Shown: positions 8,470 through 16,724 of the stretch, in pieces | Layout of the letters: each line of letters starts with the position of its first letter | Numbering within the stretch: position 1 is the stretch's first letter | Source of the DNA: RGIG3178 sp963674495 | GTDB lineage: Bacteria > Bacillota > Clostridia > Christensenellales > QAND01 | Assembly: GCA_963674495.2 (NCBI GenBank) | Contig: CAXXLG010000001.1 | Coordinates: 868,001 to 932,000, forward strand | DNA length: 64,000 bases | Reading direction: 5' to 3' | Translations under genes and position numbers: made by a program | The notes under the pieces: generated by a model | Seen by the model: only the letters and a program-made list of their open reading frames with translations | Database searches by the model: none | What the model was told of the DNA's origin: nothing

Positions 8470-8868
8470 TCAATAGCCCGTCTTGAGTGCTAGGACAAGG
8501 CTGTCTCCGTCCGCAATCATCAAATCGTCCGCCCCAACGGTAGCATCTTCGCCATTTATGCCAATGTGCCACCACTGTTGCAGGCTCTCATCAGCCGTTA
8601 AGCCGCACATGCCCGTGATGTAACGCCCATAGCTGCTGTCCATAAACGTAGCGATATTCTTTTCTTCAAGAAACTCCGCCAGCGTTTGCGCATCGGTATG
8701 TACCGTTTCATCAAGCAATGTCTCCCCTTGCGCACCTGTCACCACAAGCGCGATCTGTTTGGCCCCCTGCTGCGCAGTACCACGCTGTGTATAATATACG
8801 CCGAACAATACCACCGCGATAAACACAACGCACAACGAGATCCATAGATTTCTTTTTCCCTTTACCAT
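8470..8868 (-). CDS. DUF4430 (transcobalamin-C-terminal-like) membrane-anchored protein
   Basis: 132 residues: one N-terminal membrane helix (about 9-26) and an extracellular domain with the DUF4430 pattern, including the LAEFLEE helix and the QQWWHIGINGE strand. DUF4430 is related to the C-terminal domain of transcobalamin and intrinsic factor and often occurs beside corrinoid uptake genes. Placed first behind a cobalamin riboswitch and 4 bases before an ECF S-component, it probably presents corrinoid to the transporter at the cell surface; the binding itself is inference. The start is supported by AAAGGAGG. Confidence 0.83.
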   Translation of the reverse strand: MVKGKRNLWISLCVVFIAVVLFGVYYTQRGTAQQGAKQIALVVTGAQGETLLDETVHTDAQTLAEFLEEKNIATFMDSSYGRYITGMCGLTADESLQQWWHIGINGEDATVGADDLMIADGDSLVLALKTGY

Positions 8869-8916
8869 GTCTTGGCCTCCTTTTGCCTAAGACATCCCGG
8901 ATACCAAACGCAAAAT

Positions 8917-8940
8917 ACCGCGTTCGGATAAAACGCGGCA
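8917..8940 (-). terminator. Expression-platform terminator of the cobalamin riboswitch
   Basis: On the minus strand, CCGCGTT and AACGCGG pair around a 7-base loop, followed by TATTTTG. It lies between the aptamer and the DUF4430 start codon, so control is probably by transcription termination. Confidence 0.7.
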
Positions 8941-8974
8941 TCAAACACAAGCGTTTCTTCCCTCCGAAGAACGT

Positions 8975-9113
8975 CACTGTGCTGTATGGCAGGTTTACCG
9001 GCTCGGCTTCATCGATTCCGGCCGCCTTCCCGCACACAGCGGTGGCATATGGCCGGGTCTCATTCCCTACGGTAGCGGGGGCTGCAGCGGCATTGGACCG
9101 CTTTCCCTATTAT
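8975..9113 (-). ncRNA. Cobalamin riboswitch
   Basis: Minus-strand sequence carries the conserved blocks in order: AGGGAA, GGTCCAATGCCGC, CCCCGCTACCGT, CATATGCCAC, GGGAAGG, CGATGAAGCC and the B12-box region GAGCCGGTAAACCTGCC (8988-9004). The order and spacing match the AdoCbl-type aptamer. It precedes the DUF4430 and ECF S-component genes. Confidence 0.93.
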
Positions 9114-9150
9114 CCTTTTGGGCACCATACAACATGGCATATTTTTCTTA

Positions 9151-9179
9151 ATAATAACAGGTTCCACGCCACAATGCAA
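9151..9179 (-). promoter_or_regulatory. Promoter of the cobalamin riboswitch unit
   Basis: Minus strand TTGCAT (9179-9174), 17-base spacer, TATTAT (9156-9151). The predicted start is near 9144, about 30 bases before the aptamer. Confidence 0.6.
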
Positions 9180-9196
9180 TGCATCGATTGCAAGCA

Positions 9197-9225
9197 TTGA
9201 CAACTCTTTATGCATTCCGTATACT
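9197..9225 (+). promoter_or_regulatory. Promoter of the TPP riboswitch/thiT unit
   Basis: Consensus TTGACA (9197-9202), 17-base spacer, TATACT (9220-9225). Its -35 lies only 17 bases from the -35 of the opposite promoter. Confidence 0.8.
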
Positions 9226-9242
9226 GTGATTATAATTATATC

Positions 9243-9325
9243 ACCGCTGGGGGAGCAATATGCTGAGAGGGCTTGGGCCCGACCCTTGGAACCTGTTTGG
9301 GTAATGCCGACGGAGGGAAGCGGAT
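9243..9325 (+). ncRNA. TPP riboswitch (THI element)
   Basis: Shows the THI-box blocks in order: GGGGGAGC, TGCTGAGAGGGC, GACCC, AACCTGTTTGGGTAATGCCG and CGGAGGGAA. It is followed by an intrinsic terminator and then thiT, so thiamine pyrophosphate should stop transcription. Confidence 0.95.
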
Positions 9326-9356
9326 GCATTCATACAATATGGATGCACCAATCGCC

Positions 9357-9380
9357 TCCCCGCAATGTTGCGGGTTTTTT
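9357..9380 (+). terminator. Attenuator hairpin of the TPP riboswitch
   Basis: CCCGCA...TGCGGG stem followed by TTTTTT at 9375-9380, between the aptamer and the thiT ribosome site. Confidence 0.8.
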
Positions 9381-9405
9381 ATTTGCGGTGGAAGGAGGCT
9401 TTATT

Positions 9406-10251
9406 TTGAAGGAATGGTTTGCTTTGTTTTGGGAAGGGGTCGGCGGCATATCCACAGCGGTATGGACGCTGGTGGCTCTGTTGCTTGTATTGGCCGTTGT
9501 ATTAACAGTTTTATTTAAAAAGCGCAACAACGCGAAATTGACCGCAATCCTGTGGATTGTAACGTTGGGCGCCATGGTCGGTGTTCTTTTGTTCTCTTCT
9601 CCTGAAGCGTACATCGAAGAAGGGGCTAACACATCCGCCGCTTTTCTGTACAATCCTGTTTTCTGGTCCATTATTTTCGCCATCGGCGGCGTGTTTGTGC
9701 TGGTAATGCTTCTGCGCCGCCATGCCTTTACCACCCGTATGCTTTCCACCGGTGCGCTGTGCGTAGCATTGGCTTTTTTGCTGTCCTGCCTGACATTGTG
9801 GAAATTGCCCAACGGCGGCAGCATCACACCCGCATCCATGATGCCCATTTTTATCTTCGCCTATCTATATGGACCCGTCCCCGGCATAGCAGCCGGGACG
9901 GTTGACGGCGTACTTCAGCTCATTCAGGGCGTTTATATCGTCCACCCGGTACAGTTCCTGCTCGATTACATACTTCCCTTTGCAATTCTCGGCTGTGCGG
10001 GATTGTTCCGAAAGGAAAAACAGTTCCCCATTGGCGTTACCGTAGGCTGTACGCTGCGCTATGCGATCCACGTAATTTCCGGTGTGGTATTCTTCTACAT
10101 GTATGCCCCCGCAGGGCAAAGCCCTCTGGTCTATTCCCTGATATACAATGGTACGTACATGCTGCCCGAACTCATCATCTGTCTGGTCATCGCCTGTATG
10201 CCCAACATCAACCGCGTGCTTTCCCGTCTGCGTCAACAGTTGGCCTTTTGA
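9406..10251 (+). CDS. thiT: ECF thiamine transporter S-component ThiT with N-terminal membrane extension
   Basis: Thiamine-binding S-component. I choose the TTG at 9406 because GGAGG lies 7 bases before it; this gives 281 residues. The C-terminal 180 or so are ThiT-like: TRMLSTGALCVALAFLLS, then the ligand-site region GGSITPASMMPIF, the glycine-rich helix GPVPGIAAGTVDGVLQL and PVQFLLDYILPF. The first 100 residues are unusual: three extra hydrophobic segments and no similarity that I recognise, so the protein is about 100 residues longer than ordinary ThiT. It is controlled by the TPP riboswitch upstream. Thiamine kinase thiN elsewhere in the window would act on the imported vitamin. Confidence 0.9.
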   Translation: MKEWFALFWEGVGGISTAVWTLVALLLVLAVVLTVLFKKRNNAKLTAILWIVTLGAMVGVLLFSSPEAYIEEGANTSAAFLYNPVFWSIIFAIGGVFVLVMLLRRHAFTTRMLSTGALCVALAFLLSCLTLWKLPNGGSITPASMMPIFIFAYLYGPVPGIAAGTVDGVLQLIQGVYIVHPVQFLLDYILPFAILGCAGLFRKEKQFPIGVTVGCTLRYAIHVISGVVFFYMYAPAGQSPLVYSLIYNGTYMLPELIICLVIACMPNINRVLSRLRQQLAF

Positions 10252-10278
10252 TTGGTTTTGCCATGGATTCAAATAGTA

Positions 10279-10316
10279 AGAGCGTTGCATTTATCAAAAC
10301 GCAACGCTCTTTTTAT
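10279..10316 (+). terminator. Terminator after thiT
   Basis: AAGAGCGTTGC and GCAACGCTCTT pair around a 12-base loop (ATTTATCAAAAC... region), followed by TTTT. Confidence 0.85.
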
Positions 10317-10607
10317 AATACGGTAACGAACTTGTAACCAAAGGACATAACCGATCTAAACGTTCACTGGCACGCCTGATACGCGTATCTGCTCCTCCAT
10401 TCCCCCGTGCAAGAATAATCCTGTTCAAACAAACGGCTTGATGAACAACATTCCAAGTGCCGCCTTTTTCGGCCCCTACTGTACTTTTCGCAATGGGTTT
10501 GTCGTATCATCGCATCATTATATAACAATATGTCACATTATGGAGAATGTTTTTCTTTTACTCATCTATTGTATAGTTTTATTACACTTTCCAACCGCAG
10601 TTAGGGT
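10317..10607. other. Intergenic region between thiT and pyrE (converging)
   Basis: About 290 bases. No gene, RNA or clear hairpin for pyrE is visible. The right half is AT-rich. Confidence 0.4.
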
Positions 10608-11177
10608 TTATTTTGATTGTATCGGCCGGCTCAAAGGTTCGCCATTTTGGCACATGGGACATTCGTCCGCCGGATGGGACTCCAGATCCAGTTCGATGAT
10701 GCTCTCCATACGCATACCATAATCCACGCTGCCCAGCGTCCGGTCAATGATAACGCCGATGCCCGCAATGTTGCCGCCGGTTTCCTGCACAAGTTCGATG
10801 GTCTCATTCAGGCTGGCTCCTGTTGTAACAACATCCTCCACGATCAACACGCGCTGTCCCGGTTGTATTTGAAAACCGCGGCGCAGTTTCATACGCCCGT
10901 TAACACGTTCGCAATAGATGCATGATACGCCAAGCTGCCGCGCCACCTCATACGACAGGATCACGCCGCCCAGTGCCGGACCGATGACGATGTCAACCTT
11001 TGCATCGCAAAACCGTTTTACCAGCTCGCCGGCGAGCATCTCGCTGCAATCGGGATGACAAAACGCCTGCGCGATCTGCAGATACAGATCACTGTGCCGT
11101 CCGCTAGTCAATAGAAAATGACCTTTGACCAAAACTCCCGTTTGAAAAAACATATCCATAATCTCTTGGCGTTCCAT
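10608..11177 (-). CDS. pyrE: Orotate phosphoribosyltransferase
   Basis: Joins orotate to PRPP to give OMP, step five of pyrimidine synthesis. 189 residues from the ATG at 11177, which has GGGAGG upstream; earlier ATGs have no ribosome site. The PRPP-binding loop VLIVEDVVTTGAS is intact, as is the orotate-site region LTSGRHSDLY. The C-terminus has a CPMC motif in an extended tail, a feature of some clostridial PyrE proteins. Last gene of the pyr operon; the pyrD stop lies 28 bases upstream. Confidence 0.95.
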   Translation of the reverse strand: MERQEIMDMFFQTGVLVKGHFLLTSGRHSDLYLQIAQAFCHPDCSEMLAGELVKRFCDAKVDIVIGPALGGVILSYEVARQLGVSCIYCERVNGRMKLRRGFQIQPGQRVLIVEDVVTTGASLNETIELVQETGGNIAGIGVIIDRTLGSVDYGMRMESIIELDLESHPADECPMCQNGEPLSRPIQSK

Positions 11178-11205
11178 GATAACCCTCCCCGCTTTGCTCA
11201 TTATA

Positions 11206-12111
11206 CTATACTTGAAGCGCACCGACCAGCTCGTTTATGTCCTCGATGCACTGCTCTTGCATGAACGAGCTAAGCTGCGTCAATATCCCGTGCATAGCTG
11301 TCGGTGTAGTGAGGTTGGCCGTACCAACCATCACCGCGCTGGCACCGCACAAAAGAAACTCAGCCACATCCTCACCGCTTGTTATGCCACCCATTCCCAC
11401 CACCGGAATTGCGACAGCTCTTGCCACCTGATACACCATGCGAAGCGCCACAGGCTTTATCGCAGGACCGGACAGTCCGCCTGTGGTATTGGCGAGTACC
11501 GGGCGGCGCGTGCGCGCGTCCACCGCCATGCCTGTCAACGTATTGATCAGCGATACCGCGTCAGCACCCGCTTGTTCCACCGCCTGCGCGATGGAAGCGA
11601 CATCGGTAACGTTCGGGGTTAATTTTACCATTAACGGTACATCACATACCTGCTTGCATTTCTTTGTAATGTCATGTGCGGACTGTGCCGACGTACCAAA
11701 AGCCATGGCTCCCTGCTTGACATTGGGACATGAGATGTTCAACTCCACCATATCGATGCCGCTTCCTTGAAGCTTGGAAATCACGGTCAGGTATTCCTCT
11801 TCACTGCTACCCGATACATTGACGATAATGCGTGTATCAAGCGTCTTCATAAACGGTAATTCCGTTTTTAAAAAGGCATCAACACCAGGATTTTGCAATC
11901 CTACGGCGTTCAAACAACCGGATGCTGTCTCGGCAATGCGCGGCGTTGGGTTTCCAAGGCGTTCCGTTCCCGTCACAGCCTTGCTGCTGATGCCACCGAG
12001 TTCGCACAGATCCATATAGTCCGCCATATCCCTCCCGTATCCGAACGTACCCGAAGCTGCGATCAACGGAGTTTTAAACGGTATGCCGCAAATCGATACA
12101 CAAAGGTTCAA
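11206..12111 (-). CDS. pyrD: Dihydroorotate dehydrogenase, class 1B catalytic subunit
   Basis: Oxidises dihydroorotate to orotate with FMN, passing electrons to PyrK. I place the start at the TTG at 12111: GGAGG stands 7 bases before it, it overlaps the pyrK stop as TTGA, and it gives 301 residues, the normal 1B length. The catalytic Cys is in NISCPNVKQG. FMN-site motifs include VKLTPN, SLINT and GMGGITSGEDV. The next-door pyrK confirms the NAD-linked heterotetramer type. Confidence 0.95.
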   Translation of the reverse strand: MNLCVSICGIPFKTPLIAASGTFGYGRDMADYMDLCELGGISSKAVTGTERLGNPTPRIAETASGCLNAVGLQNPGVDAFLKTELPFMKTLDTRIIVNVSGSSEEEYLTVISKLQGSGIDMVELNISCPNVKQGAMAFGTSAQSAHDITKKCKQVCDVPLMVKLTPNVTDVASIAQAVEQAGADAVSLINTLTGMAVDARTRRPVLANTTGGLSGPAIKPVALRMVYQVARAVAIPVVGMGGITSGEDVAEFLLCGASAVMVGTANLTTPTAMHGILTQLSSFMQEQCIEDINELVGALQV

Positions 12112-12884
12112 AAGACCACCTCCAAAAGCGAAAATACCGGGCCGTCCTTGCACACACGCTGACGGGTCTGCTTTCCGTTTTCCATAACGGTGCATGTACA
12201 GGTCACGCATGCGCCGACACCACAGCCCATCCGCTCCTCCAATGATGCGAAGCACGGGATCCCCAAGTCCTCAACCGCCGATTGCAGGCTTTTGAGCATC
12301 GGTATCGGGCCGCAGGCATAGATGGCATCGCAGGGCCGCTCCAAAAGCGTATCAAGCGCTTCGACCGCTGTACCCCCGCGCCCGTACGATGCGTCGTCGG
12401 TGGTAAATATCACGTGTCGGCAACCGTTCTCAAACTGCATCTTCTGGTAGATATACGCCATGCTGCGGTAACCGAGCACCGCATCAAACACAGTGTCCGG
12501 CATGGCTGCAGGTAGCGTCAAAAGTGGCGCACAGCCAATTCCGCCGCCCACAAGAATACATCGTTTTGCATTTTTATCCATTGGGAATCCGTGTCCGATG
12601 GGACCCAGCACCGACAATGCATCGCCGCGTTCCAGACGTGAAAACACTTTTGTACCCTTGCCCTTGATCTGATAGATCAACGTTATTTCCCCACATGTAG
12701 CGTCGTACGCATGGACGCTCAACGGCCTTCTCAGCACCAAATCCGGCCGATTCGGGACCAGTACATGTACAAACTGCCCCGGTATAAATTCATCCGGACG
12801 GTTATCACAGCGCAACCTCATCAGGTAAGTGTCAAGCGCGGTCATGCGGTTTTCCTCAACGATACAGATCATCGGTTGGTCCAT
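12108..12884 (-). CDS. pyrK: Dihydroorotate dehydrogenase electron-transfer subunit
   Basis: Carries FAD and a 2Fe-2S cluster and links PyrD to NAD+. 258 residues. FAD-binding RPLS at 53-56, the NAD-side glycine motif GGGIGCAPL, and the cluster motif CGVGACVTCTC followed by a distal Cys in RVCKDGP are all present. The start has TAGGAGG before it. It overlaps pyrD by 4 bases. Confidence 0.96.
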   Translation of the reverse strand: MDQPMICIVEENRMTALDTYLMRLRCDNRPDEFIPGQFVHVLVPNRPDLVLRRPLSVHAYDATCGEITLIYQIKGKGTKVFSRLERGDALSVLGPIGHGFPMDKNAKRCILVGGGIGCAPLLTLPAAMPDTVFDAVLGYRSMAYIYQKMQFENGCRHVIFTTDDASYGRGGTAVEALDTLLERPCDAIYACGPIPMLKSLQSAVEDLGIPCFASLEERMGCGVGACVTCTCTVMENGKQTRQRVCKDGPVFSLLEVVF

Positions 12885-12892
12885 TGTTCCTC

Positions 12893-13819
12893 CTAGTACG
12901 AAAGCCGTCCGGCTGTTTTAAGCGCGGCCAGTAGATCGGTGCGCATGGCAAGCGCCGCTTGCCTTGTGGCGTCGGCGTACGGCAACTCGCTTTTCTGGTG
13001 CGCACACAGCAGGCTGCGCGATGCGTTGACCACCGCGCCAAACCCGTCCTGATCAAAACACAATGCGAGATCGCCGCCTTTTGCCCCTTGTGCGCCGTAT
13101 CCGGGTAGCAGGAATGGGATGTGTACAAAATCGTTTCGAAGCTGTGCGCCCTGCACGGGATAGGTTGCACCCACAACCGCGCCAATGTTGCTATAGCCAT
13201 ATGCGCCTGTTTGCACACCTTCAAAGCCGTTTACCATATCCATCACGTGCCAATAAATTGGTTTACCATCCACCAGAAGATCCTGCAATTGCCCCGAAGA
13301 CGGATTACTGGTCTTCACGAGGACAAAGATACCCTTATCAAAGGCCACGCAGTCCTGAACAAAAGGCAGGATGCCGTCTTCGCCAAGATAGGGTGTAACG
13401 GTCAGAAAATCCGCATCAAAAGCTTTTGTCGTCGGGTTGCCGCCAAACGGCGTTTGCCCCAAATAAGCGGCGCTGTAAGCCTGTGCAGTCGTGCCGATGT
13501 CGTTGCGCTTTGCATCCACGATCACAACAAATCCGCGTTCCTTAGCGTCCCCCACCATCTCCCACAGCAGCTTGACGCCGTCCGGGCCGTACATCTCGTA
13601 ATAGGCGGACTGCAGTTTCACGCAGGGTATGATATCCTCCACCGCATCCATCAACGCCCGGTTGAATTCTCCTAGCAAATACACGGCGCTTTCAAACGGA
13701 GCGTCTTGATCGTATTGTTTTTGCAATGCTGCCGGTAAATATTCAAAACGCATATCGAGACCCATAACGCTCGGGTTTCTTCTTGTTTTGACCGCATCGA
13801 ATAACCTATCACTCAGCAT
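12893..13819 (-). CDS. pyrF: Orotidine 5'-phosphate decarboxylase (long type)
   Basis: Decarboxylates OMP to UMP, the last de novo step. 308 residues, the length of the long (type 2) PyrF proteins. The catalytic DAKRNDIG motif is intact. Its start overlaps the end of pyrC by 7 bases and has AGGAGG. Confidence 0.95.
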   Translation of the reverse strand: MLSDRLFDAVKTRRNPSVMGLDMRFEYLPAALQKQYDQDAPFESAVYLLGEFNRALMDAVEDIIPCVKLQSAYYEMYGPDGVKLLWEMVGDAKERGFVVIVDAKRNDIGTTAQAYSAAYLGQTPFGGNPTTKAFDADFLTVTPYLGEDGILPFVQDCVAFDKGIFVLVKTSNPSSGQLQDLLVDGKPIYWHVMDMVNGFEGVQTGAYGYSNIGAVVGATYPVQGAQLRNDFVHIPFLLPGYGAQGAKGGDLALCFDQDGFGAVVNASRSLLCAHQKSELPYADATRQAALAMRTDLLAALKTAGRLSY

Positions 13820-15111
13820 CTTCCATCCTCCTGAATCAGTGTATCCTTCAAAACATGGCGTCCGTCAATAAACACATCCGATACCTTACCGATCATTTCC
13901 ATACCCAGCCATGCGCTGTTTTTGCCCTTTGTATAAAGTTTATCCGCTTCCACGATCCATCTGACATTGGGATCAAAGACCGTTACATCCGCCGCACCGT
14001 CCGGTTTGATGATCCCGGCGTTGATACCCAAAACACTCGCGGGTTTAACGCTCATCAGCGCAATCAGTTGGCTCATACCAATCTTGCCGGTTTGAACAAG
14101 CATCATATAGCCTAGCGCCAGCGATGTCTCAAGCCCCGATATACCGTTGGCCGCACGAGCAAACTCCACCTGCTTATCGTCAGGGTGATGCGGCGCGTGA
14201 TCGGTGACGATGGCATCCACCGTACCGTCGGCAATGGCTTCGATGACAGCCAGTCGATCCGCTTCGGTACGCAACGGCGGATTGACGCGCATGTTCGTAT
14301 CATATGACAGGCAGGCCTCGTCGGTCAGTGTAAAATAATGCGGACATGTTTCGCATGTAACGTATACGCCGTTCTGCTTGGCAAAACGGATCATGCTTAA
14401 ACCACCCGCGGTGCTGACATGGCAAATATGAACGCGTGTATCGTATGTTTGCGCCAGAATAATCTCCCTGGCAATCATCACCTCTTCCGCCGCACGCGTA
14501 TTTCCACACAAGCCAGCAAGGGCTGCCGATAATCCTTCGTTCATCACACCGCCGTCCACCAGATCCAACTGTTCGCAATGCGAGAGCAGCAGCGCATCAA
14601 AGCTCTTGGCATATACAAGCGCGTTTCGCATCACATGATCGTTGCGCACGGGACAACCGTCATCAGAGAATCCTACGGCGCCAGCCGCCTGTAGCATGCC
14701 ATATTCCGCCAGTTCCTTTCCCTTGAGCCCTTTGGTGATGGCAGCAATGGGATATACCTTGGCGTAGCCCGCTTGTTTGGCCTTTGATAGGATGTATTTC
14801 ACAATCGCTTCATTATCGACTGGCGGATCGGTATTGGGCATACAGGCCACATGCGCGAACCCGCCTCCAACGGCAGCGCGCGTACCGCTTGCTATCGTTT
14901 CTTTGTATTCAAAGCCAGGCTCGCGCAAATGCACGTGCATGTCCACAAGACCGGGCAAAACGTATTTGTCCGTTGCATCAAACACCTCTGCGCCATCCTG
15001 TGGCAGATTCTCGCCGATGGCTGCGATTCTGCCGTGCTGCATCAGTACATCCAGCCGCCCTCCTCGGCCGCCTGGATTGACGACTTCGCCTCCCCGAATC
15101 AAACGTTTCAT
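13813..15111 (-). CDS. pyrC: Dihydroorotase
   Basis: Zinc amidohydrolase that closes carbamoyl-aspartate to dihydroorotate. 432 residues, the class I length. Metal-binding HVHLREPG at about 59-66, with further His ligands in HICHVSTAGG and the catalytic Asp in VTDHAPH. The start overlaps pyrB by 4 bases and has GGGGAGGGG before it. Confidence 0.96.
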   Translation of the reverse strand: MKRLIRGGEVVNPGGRGGRLDVLMQHGRIAAIGENLPQDGAEVFDATDKYVLPGLVDMHVHLREPGFEYKETIASGTRAAVGGGFAHVACMPNTDPPVDNEAIVKYILSKAKQAGYAKVYPIAAITKGLKGKELAEYGMLQAAGAVGFSDDGCPVRNDHVMRNALVYAKSFDALLLSHCEQLDLVDGGVMNEGLSAALAGLCGNTRAAEEVMIAREIILAQTYDTRVHICHVSTAGGLSMIRFAKQNGVYVTCETCPHYFTLTDEACLSYDTNMRVNPPLRTEADRLAVIEAIADGTVDAIVTDHAPHHPDDKQVEFARAANGISGLETSLALGYMMLVQTGKIGMSQLIALMSVKPASVLGINAGIIKPDGAADVTVFDPNVRWIVEADKLYTKGKNSAWLGMEMIGKVSDVFIDGRHVLKDTLIQEDGRC

Positions 15112-16031
15112 TGCACTTCGCCCCTCCCCGCAATCATATCCAGCAACGCCATACGTATAGCCACACCGTTTTGCACCTGTTCGCGTATCAAGCTATTTGT
15201 CCCGTCTATAACCAAGCTCGACAGCTCTACGCCTCGATTAACCGGCCCTGGGTGCATCACCACGGCATTGGGTTTGGCAAGGGACATCTTGTCCTTCGCA
15301 ACACCGAAGAACCGGTGGTATTCACGCACCGACGGGAACAATCCCGCCTGTTGCCTTTCGCGTTGTATTCTAAGACCCATCACCACGTCGGCATCCCGCA
15401 GCGCCTGATCTATATCCGTATGTACCTTGACCCCGATCGCTTCAAACTCGGGCAGAAGCAGCGTGGTAGGCCCTGCAAAGTGCACCTGCGCGCCCATTTC
15501 AATCATACCGTATGCGTTGCTTCTCGCCACACGCGAATGGAGGATATCGCCGATGATGGCGATCTTCAACCCCTCCAGCCTGTCAAAGTGTTCACGGATG
15601 GTGAAAATATCCAGCAACGCCTGAGTCGGATGCTCGTTCATACCATCGCCTGCGTTGATCACGCTGGCTTTGACGTGTTTAGACAAAAGATGCGGTGCAC
15701 CCGCCATGTTGTGCCGTATGATGATGACATCCACACCCATCATATCCAACGTCATGCCGGTATCGATCAGGGTTTCACCCTTGGCGACGCTGCTACTCGA
15801 CGCCGTTATGTTGGCAGCCGTGGCCCCCATATATTTCGCAGCGAGTTCAAAGCTCATGCGCGTTCGCGTGCTGTTCTCATAGAACAGCGTTACGATGCTC
15901 TTTCCCCTAAGATGTGGTGCGCGCTTGATCTCGCTGCACACGATGGTTTTCATGAAAACAGCCCGGTCCAGGATGTCGGTGATCTCATCGCGTTTGATCC
16001 CAGATAATCCCAGTAAATCCCTCTTTGACAT
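15108..16031 (-). CDS. pyrB: Aspartate carbamoyltransferase catalytic chain
   Basis: Commits carbamoyl phosphate to pyrimidines. 307 residues. Carbamoyl-phosphate loop STRTRMSFE and the HPTQ motif in NEHPTQALLD are intact. No pyrI regulatory chain follows, as in other PyrR-controlled Firmicutes. AGGGGG precedes the ATG. Confidence 0.96.
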   Translation of the reverse strand: MSKRDLLGLSGIKRDEITDILDRAVFMKTIVCSEIKRAPHLRGKSIVTLFYENSTRTRMSFELAAKYMGATAANITASSSSVAKGETLIDTGMTLDMMGVDVIIIRHNMAGAPHLLSKHVKASVINAGDGMNEHPTQALLDIFTIREHFDRLEGLKIAIIGDILHSRVARSNAYGMIEMGAQVHFAGPTTLLLPEFEAIGVKVHTDIDQALRDADVVMGLRIQRERQQAGLFPSVREYHRFFGVAKDKMSLAKPNAVVMHPGPVNRGVELSSLVIDGTNSLIREQVQNGVAIRMALLDMIAGRGEVQ

Positions 16032-16049
16032 ATGCTTAACCCCCTGTCA

Positions 16050-16592
16050 TTATTTGGGTTTAATCAACACGACATCATCCATCCCATCGATCTCATTTAC
16101 ATGTACTTCAATGTTTTCCCTGCTGCTGGTCGGCACGCTTTTCCCGACGAAATCTGCGGTAATAGGTAGCTTTCTGTGACCCCGGTCGATCAGCGCCGCC
16201 AGTTGAATGCTTTTGGGCCTTCCGATGTCCATGATTGCATCAATAGCCGCCCGTGCCGTCAGGCCGGTGTTGAGGACATCGTCTACCAGTATCACCGTGC
16301 GTCCACGCAGAGGAAACAATATGTTGGTGCTCCTGACAATGGGAAGATCTTCCGCTCTTGCTTGATCGTCATGGTAGGATTCGATATCCAGGCTCCCCCA
16401 TTCCGGCCAAACGCCCACGAACTGGGCCATGCTCTCCACCAATCGTTTGGAAATCGGTATACCGCGGCAGCGTATTCCAATGATGGCAAGATCCGACATA
16501 TCGGGATTACGTTCGATCATTTGGTGCGCCATGCGCGAAAGCGCTCGGTTCATATCACTTTCGTCCATAATCTGTACCCGGATGCAGTTCAT
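16050..16592 (-). CDS. pyrR: PyrR, pyrimidine operon RNA-binding regulator / uracil phosphoribosyltransferase
   Basis: Binds UMP and the pyr mRNA leader, and usually also has uracil phosphoribosyltransferase activity. 180 residues from the ATG at 16592 (AAGGAGA). The PRPP loop reads VILVDDVLNTGLTARAAI, where most PyrR proteins have YTGRT; Asn and Leu replace Tyr and Arg. It is the first gene of pyrR-B-C-F-K-D-E and lies behind a leader with a terminator-like hairpin containing a GAGAGG loop. Confidence 0.93.
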   Translation of the reverse strand: MNCIRVQIMDESDMNRALSRMAHQMIERNPDMSDLAIIGIRCRGIPISKRLVESMAQFVGVWPEWGSLDIESYHDDQARAEDLPIVRSTNILFPLRGRTVILVDDVLNTGLTARAAIDAIMDIGRPKSIQLAALIDRGHRKLPITADFVGKSVPTSSRENIEVHVNEIDGMDDVVLIKPK

Positions 16593-16610
16593 GGCAGTCT
16601 CCTTCTCATA

Positions 16611-16646
16611 AAAAAGCCTTGACCTCTCGGCAAGACCCTTTTTGAC
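16611..16646 (-). promoter_or_regulatory. pyr leader hairpin: terminator with a PyrR-type loop
   Basis: On the minus strand, AAAAAGGGTCTTGCC - GAGA - GGTCAAGGCTTTTTT forms a stem followed by six T, just before pyrR. The loop segment CCGAGAGG resembles the PyrR-binding consensus (CCAGAGAGG). This suggests that the binding site and the terminator may be one structure, shorter than the three-hairpin leader of B. subtilis. Inference from sequence only. Confidence 0.6.
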
Positions 16647-16693
16647 ACCGCCTTGCCTGTGCTTATTGCACAACAGGCCTTCAATGTAGTTCC

Positions 16694-16722
16694 AGTATAG
16701 CAGGGGCGTACCCCGTTGTATA
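16694..16722 (-). promoter_or_regulatory. Promoter of the pyr operon
   Basis: Minus strand TATACA (16722-16717), 17-base spacer, TATACT (16699-16694). The -35 touches the end of the rluD gene. Confidence 0.5.
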
Positions 16723-16724
16723 GA

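Noticed and set aside
9118..9405. Coding extension upstream of thiT
   Set aside because: The open frame runs through the promoter, TPP riboswitch and terminator; the TTG at 9406 with GGAGG is the real start.
12108..16031. Long open frames on the plus strand across the pyr operon
   Set aside because: They shadow pyrB, pyrC, pyrF and pyrK, whose motifs are complete, and have no ribosome sites or recognisable domains.
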